From NCBI GenBank assembly GCA_030770545.1, contig JAUCMP010000028.1, positions 13,411,501 to 13,475,500 on the forward strand: a stretch of DNA of 64,000 bases, written 5' to 3'. Shown here in pieces: positions 59,501-64,000 of the stretch (the first letter of the stretch is position 1; every line of letters begins with the position of its first letter). The stretch comes from Macropodus opercularis. Its lineage: Eukaryota > Chordata > Actinopteri > Anabantiformes > Osphronemidae. The notes below the pieces were generated by a model that had not been told where the DNA came from, ran no database searches, and saw only the letters and a list, made by a program, of their open reading frames with translations. Both the position numbers and the translations under genes were made by a program.

Positions 59501-62500
59501 CGATAGGGACAAAGTTTTTGCCCACCAATCGGAGGATAGGTGTTTTTAATAACGCTTACTTTTATGTTTGAATTTGTCAAGGTACCGAGCAGTCATCGGT
59601 GGTTCCACTAACTCAGACTCCTTGACCTGAGTTACATAGGGAACCGAGCAGTTTTTCTCCAGCCATGGAATTGGTGGCTGAAATGCCTCTGACTCCATTC
59701 CTTCAGTTCCTCGCGTCACAGAGCAGTGGTCCACCAATCGTAGTGGACTATTGACTCTGACTCTTTTACTTGAGATCTTTAAGTTACAGAGCACTTGTAC
59801 ACCAGTCATATGATTGGTGGTTCAATTGACTCTGACTCCGTAACCCGAACTCCTCGGGAGATAGAAGTGGTAGTTCAATCTACCCTTAATTCTTGAATTT
59901 AGTTCTTTTAAATACACAGCATTTGTCCACCAATCGTAAGTTTTGCGATTTCAATGACTATGTCTCTCTGAGGTGAGTTCCTCAGGAGACAATGCAGTTG
60001 TCCACAAATCATAGGTTTGATGGTTCAATTGCCTCTGACTTCTTGACCTGAGTTCTTCAGGAGACAGAACAGTTGTCTGCCAATCGTAGGATTGGTGGTT
60101 CAATTGACTCAGTTCCTTAGGAGTCAGATCAGTCGTCAGCCATTCATTGAATCTGTGGTTCAAATGATTCTTACTTTGTTGTTTGTGTTCCGAAAGGGAC
60201 AAAGCATTCGCCCACCAATCGGAGGATAGGTGTTTTTAATAACGCTTACTGTTTTATTTGAGTTTGTCAAGGTACCGAGCAGTCATCGGTGGTTCCACTA
60301 ACTCAGACTCCTTCACCTGAGTTGCACAGGGAACAGAGCAGTTTTTCTCCAGCCATGGAATTGGTGGCTGAAATGCCTCTGACTCCATTCCTTCAGTTCC
60401 TCACGTCTCAGAGCTGTGGTCCACCAATCGTAGTGGACTATTGACTCTGACTCTATTACTTGAGATCTTTAAGTTACAGAGCACTTGTACACCAGTCATA
60501 TGATTGGTGGTTCAATTGACTGACTCTTTTACTTGAGATCTTTAAGTTACAGAGCACTTGTACACCAGTCATATGATTGGTGGTTCAATTGACTCTGACT
60601 CTTTTACTTGAGATCTTTAGGTTACAGAGCACTTGTACGCCAGTCATATGATTGGTGGTTCAATTGACTGACTCTTTTACTTGAGATCTTTAGGTTACAG
60701 AGCACTTGTACGCCAGTCATATGATTGGTGGTTCAATTGACTCTGACTCTTTTACTTGAGATCTTTAGGTTACAGAGCACTTGTACACCAGTCATATGAT
60801 TGGTAGTTCAATTGACTCTGAGTCCTTAACGCGAACTCCTCGGGAGATAGAAGTGGTAGTTCAATTTACCCTTAATTCTTGAATTTAGTTCTTTTGAATA
60901 CACAGCATTTGTCCACCAATCGTAAGTTTTGCGATTTCAATGACTATGTCTCTCTGAGGTGAGTTCCTCAGGAGACAATGCAGTTGTCCACAAATCATAG
61001 GTTTGGTGGTTCAATTGCCTCTGACTTCTTGACCTGAGTTTTTCAGGAGACAGAACAGTTGTCTACCAATCGTAGGATTGGTGCTTCAATTAACTCAGTT
61101 CCTTAGGAGTCAGATCAGTCGTCAGCCATTCATTGAATCCGTGGTTCAAATGATTCTTACTGTGTTGCTTGTGTTTCGAAAGGGACAAAGCATTCGCCCA
61201 CCAATCGGAGGATAGGTGTTTTTAATAACGCTTACTTTTATGTTTGAATTTGTCAAGGTACCAAGCAGTCATCGGTGGTTCCACTAACTCAGACTCCTTG
61301 ACCTGAGTTACACATGAAACCGAGCAGTTTTTCTCCAGCCATGGAATTGGTGGCTGAAATGCCTCTGACTCCATTCCTTCAGTTCTTCGCGTCACAGAGC
61401 AGTGGTCCACCAATCGTAGTGGACTATTGACTCTGACTCTTTTACTTGAGATCTTTAAGTTACAGAGCACTTGTACACCAGTCACATGATTGGTGGTTCA
61501 ATTGACTTTGAATCCTTAATCCTATCTCCTCGGGAGATAGAAGTGGTAGTTTGGTTTACCCCTAATTCTTGAATTTAGTTCTTTTGAATACACAGCATTT
61601 GTCCACCAATCGTAAGTTTTGCGATTTCAATGACTATGTCTCTCTGAGGTGAGTTCCTCAGGAGACAATGCAGTTGTCCACAAATCATAGGTTTGGTGGT
61701 TCAATTGCCTCTGACTCTTTTACTTGAGATCTTTAAGTTACAGAGCACTTGTACACCAGTCATATGATTGGTAGTTCAATTGACTCTGAATCCTTAACCC
61801 GAACTCCTCGGGAGATAGAAGTGGTAGTTCAATTTACCCTTAAACTTGAATTTAGTTCTTTTGAATACACAGCATTTGTCCACCAATCGTAAGTTTTGCG
61901 ATTTCAATGACTATGTCTCTCTGAGGTGAGTTCCTCAGGAGACAATGCAGTTGTCCACAAATCATAGGTTTGGTGGGTTAATTGCCTCTGACTTCTTGAC
62001 CTGAGTTCCTCAGGAGATAGAACAGTTGTCTGCCAATTGTAGAATTGGTGGTTCAATTGACTCAGTTCCTTAGGAGTCAGATCAGTCGTCAGCCATTCAT
62101 TGAATCCGTGGTTCAAATGATTCTTACTGTGTTGCTTGTGTTTCGAAAGGAACAAAGCATTCGCCCACCAATCGGAGGATAGGTGTTTTTAATAACGCTT
62201 ACTTTTATGTTTGAATTTGTCAAGGTACCGAGCAGTCATCGGTGGTTCCACTAACTCAGACTCCTTGACCTGAGTTACACAGGGAACCGAGCAGTTTTTC
62301 TCCAGCCATGGAATTGGTGGCTGAAATGCCTCTGACTCCATTCCTTCAGTTCCTTGCGTCACAGAGCAGTGGTCCACCAATTGTAGTGGACTATTGACTC
62401 TGACTCTTTTACTTGAGATCTTTAAGTTACAGAGCACTTGTACACCAGTCATATGATTGGTGGTTCAATTGACTCTGACTCTTTTACTTGAGATCTTTAA

Positions 62501-64000
62501 GTTACAGAGCACTTGTACACCAGTCATATGATTGGTGGTTCAATTGACTCTTACTCTTTTACTTGAGATCTTTAAGTTACAGAGCACTTGTACACCAGTC
62601 ATATGATTGGTGGTTCAATTGACTCTGACTCTCTTACTTGAGATCTTTAAGTTACAGAGCACTTGTACACCAGTCATATGATTGGTAGTTCAATTGACTC
62701 TGAATCCTTAACCCAAACTCCTCGGGAGATAGAAGTGGTAGTTCAATTTACCCTTAATTCTTGAATTTAGTTCTTTTGAATACACAGCATTTGTCCACCA
62801 ATCGTAATCTTTGCGATTTCAATGACTATGTCTCTCTGAGGTGAGTTCCTCAGGAGACAATGCAGTTGTCCACAAATTATAGGTTTGGTGGTTCAATTGC
62901 CTCTGACTTCTTGACCTGAGTTCTTCAGGAGACAGAACAGGTGTCTGCCAATTGTAGGATTGGTGGTTCAATTGACTCAGTTCCTTAGGAGTCAGATCAG
63001 TCGTCAGCCATTCATTGAATCCGTGGTTCAAATGATTCTTACTGTGTTGTTTGTGTTTCGAAAGGGACAAAGCATTCGCCCACCAATCGGAGGATAGGTG
63101 TTTTTAATAACGCTTACTTTTATGTTTGAATTTGTCAAGGTACCAAGCAGTCATCGGTGGTTCCACTAACTCAGACTTCTTGACCTGAGTTACACAGGGA
63201 ACCGAGCAGTTTTTCTCCAGCCATGGAATTGGTGGCTGAAATGCCTCTGACTCCATTCCTTCAGTTCCTCGCGTCACAGAGCAGTGGTCCACCAATCGTA
63301 GTGGACTATTGACTCTGACTCTTTAACTTGAGATCTTTAAGTTACAGAGCACTTGTACACCAGTCATATGATTGGTAGTTCAATTGACTCTGAATCCTTA
63401 ACCCAAACTCCTCGGGAGATAGAAGTGGTAGTTCAATTTACCCTTAATTCTTGAATTTAGTTCTTTTGAATACACAGCATTTGTCCACCAATCGTAAGTT
63501 TTGCGATTTCAATGACTATGTCTCTCTGAGGTGAGTTCCTCAGGAGACAATGCAGTTGTCCACAAATCATAGGTTTGGTGGTTCAATTGCCTCTGACTTC
63601 TTGACCTGAGTTCTTCAGGAGACAGAACAGTTGTCTGCCAATTGTAGGATTGGTGGTTCAATTGACTCAGTTCCTTAGGAGTCAGATCAGTCGTCAGCCA
63701 TTCATTGAATGCGTGGTTCAAATGATTCTTACTGTGTTGTTTGTGTTTCGAAAGGGACAAAGCATTCGCCCACCAATCGGAGGATAGGTGTTTTTAATAA
63801 CGCTTACTTTTATGTTTGAATTTGTCAAGGTACCAAGCAGTCATCGGTGGTTCCACTAACTCAGACTTCTTGACCTGAGTTACACAGGGAACCGAGCAGT
63901 TTTTCTCCAGCCATGGAATTGGTGGCTGAAATGCCTCTGACTCCATTCCTTCAGTTCCTCGCGTCACAGAGCAGTGGTCCACCAATCGTAGTGGACTATT
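56285..64000. repeat. Further block copy with 4,937-bp spacing
   Basis: Points at 56,285, 56,967, 57,252, 57,882, 58,167 and 58,572 recur at 61,222, 61,904, 62,189, 62,819, 63,104 and 63,509, a constant 4,937 bases. This block partly contains the 3,261-bp repeat, so the copies are nested. The right edge lies beyond the window. Confidence 0.8.
60452..60812. repeat. Expanded run of five monomer-10 copies
   Basis: Five 72-75-bp monomer-10 copies follow one another, two of them with the TTGACTGACTC three-base deletion and three with TTTAGGTTACAG and GTACGCC variants. The alternation of variants (deletion, full, deletion, full) indicates that a two-monomer piece was itself duplicated. The 9,988-bp block equivalents at 32,200-32,430 and 42,190-42,410 have only three copies. 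Confidence 0.85.

Larger units (their letters stand above)
16300..64000 (-). repeat. Satellite array with decameric higher-order repeat, at least 47.7 kb
   Basis: From about 16,300 to the window end all sequence is one head-to-tail array; the orientation never changes. The unit is an HOR of 689-690 bp made of ten diverged monomers of 53-76 bp, about 66 HOR copies counted, some truncated. Spacing between equivalent points is 689-690 or this plus one or more 75-bp steps (765, 839-840, 915), because the last monomer varies in copy number. Every HOR shows GGTACC (monomer 7) and CCATGG (monomer 8) once, and AGATCT once per monomer 10. Reading frames of 83 and 87 codons recur on the minus strand in most HORs; the 83-codon one starts with TTG and both arise because 75 bp is 25 codons, so neither is called as a gene. 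The array runs off the window. Confidence 0.97.

Noticed and set aside
16971..63985. About 100 minus-strand frames of 61-87 codons in the array as a tandem gene family.
   Set aside because: They repeat with the satellite, one class starts with TTG, none has a domain, and the 75-bp monomer keeps frames open by itself.
16300..64000. A CRISPR-like array of repeats with spacers.
   Set aside because: Units are 53-76 bp, all related to each other with no unique spacers, and the setting is a vertebrate genome.
16300..64000. Telomeric or subtelomeric repeat.
   Set aside because: No TTAGGG runs occur anywhere in the window.

Overview
The window looks like nuclear DNA of a teleost fish. It carries no ordinary host gene that can be recognised. 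The fish assignment is an inference from the type of endogenous retrovirus (an env-poor element whose RT, RNase H and integrase are of gammaretrovirus-like class), from a hAT-Charlie-type non-autonomous element, and from fish-style interspersed repeat debris. Nothing bacterial (operons, Shine-Dalgarno sites, CRISPR) is present.

Layout. Bases 1-5,920 are AT-rich intergenic or intronic DNA: a possible minus-strand splice donor near 310, a (TATAA)18 microsatellite, a 73-bp MITE-like piece, a 761-bp hAT-like element with terminal inverted repeats, and a possible solo LTR. Bases 5,921-13,325 are one endogenous retrovirus on the minus strand, read right to left: 5' LTR, tRNA-Leu-type primer binding site, a leader with a 39-bp tandem repeat, gag remnants, protease, a 630-codon open RT frame, RNase H, integrase, polypurine tract, 3' LTR. 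It is dead: gag, pro and pol are split by at least five frame breaks, capsid is missing and env is at most a short remnant. LTR divergence by eye is about 7% over the first 215 bases, so the insertion is old. Bases 13,326-16,300 are intergenic DNA holding one GC-rich promoter-like patch (CRE, two CCAAT boxes, a GC box, then a good splice donor).

From about 16,300 to the right edge (at least 47.7 kb, not ended) the window is one head-to-tail satellite array. The ancestral unit is about 60-76 bp. Ten diverged versions of it form a higher-order repeat (HOR) of 689-690 bp, present in about 66 copies, and one of the ten (here m10) varies from one to five tandem copies between HORs. HORs fall into two sequence types that are interspersed, and blocks of many HORs have been copied again: one 9,988-bp block is present twice in tandem at near identity, with further copies at spacings of 3,261, 4,937, 9,449 and 10,211 bp. 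Most monomers carry short dyads (CCAAT-loop-ATTGG and CTGAG-loop-CTCAG types). The short minus-strand reading frames found in every HOR are a by-product of the 75-bp (25-codon) period and are not annotated as genes. A multi-scale structure of this kind is what is expected of a centromeric, pericentromeric or other heterochromatic satellite; which of these it is cannot be told from sequence alone.
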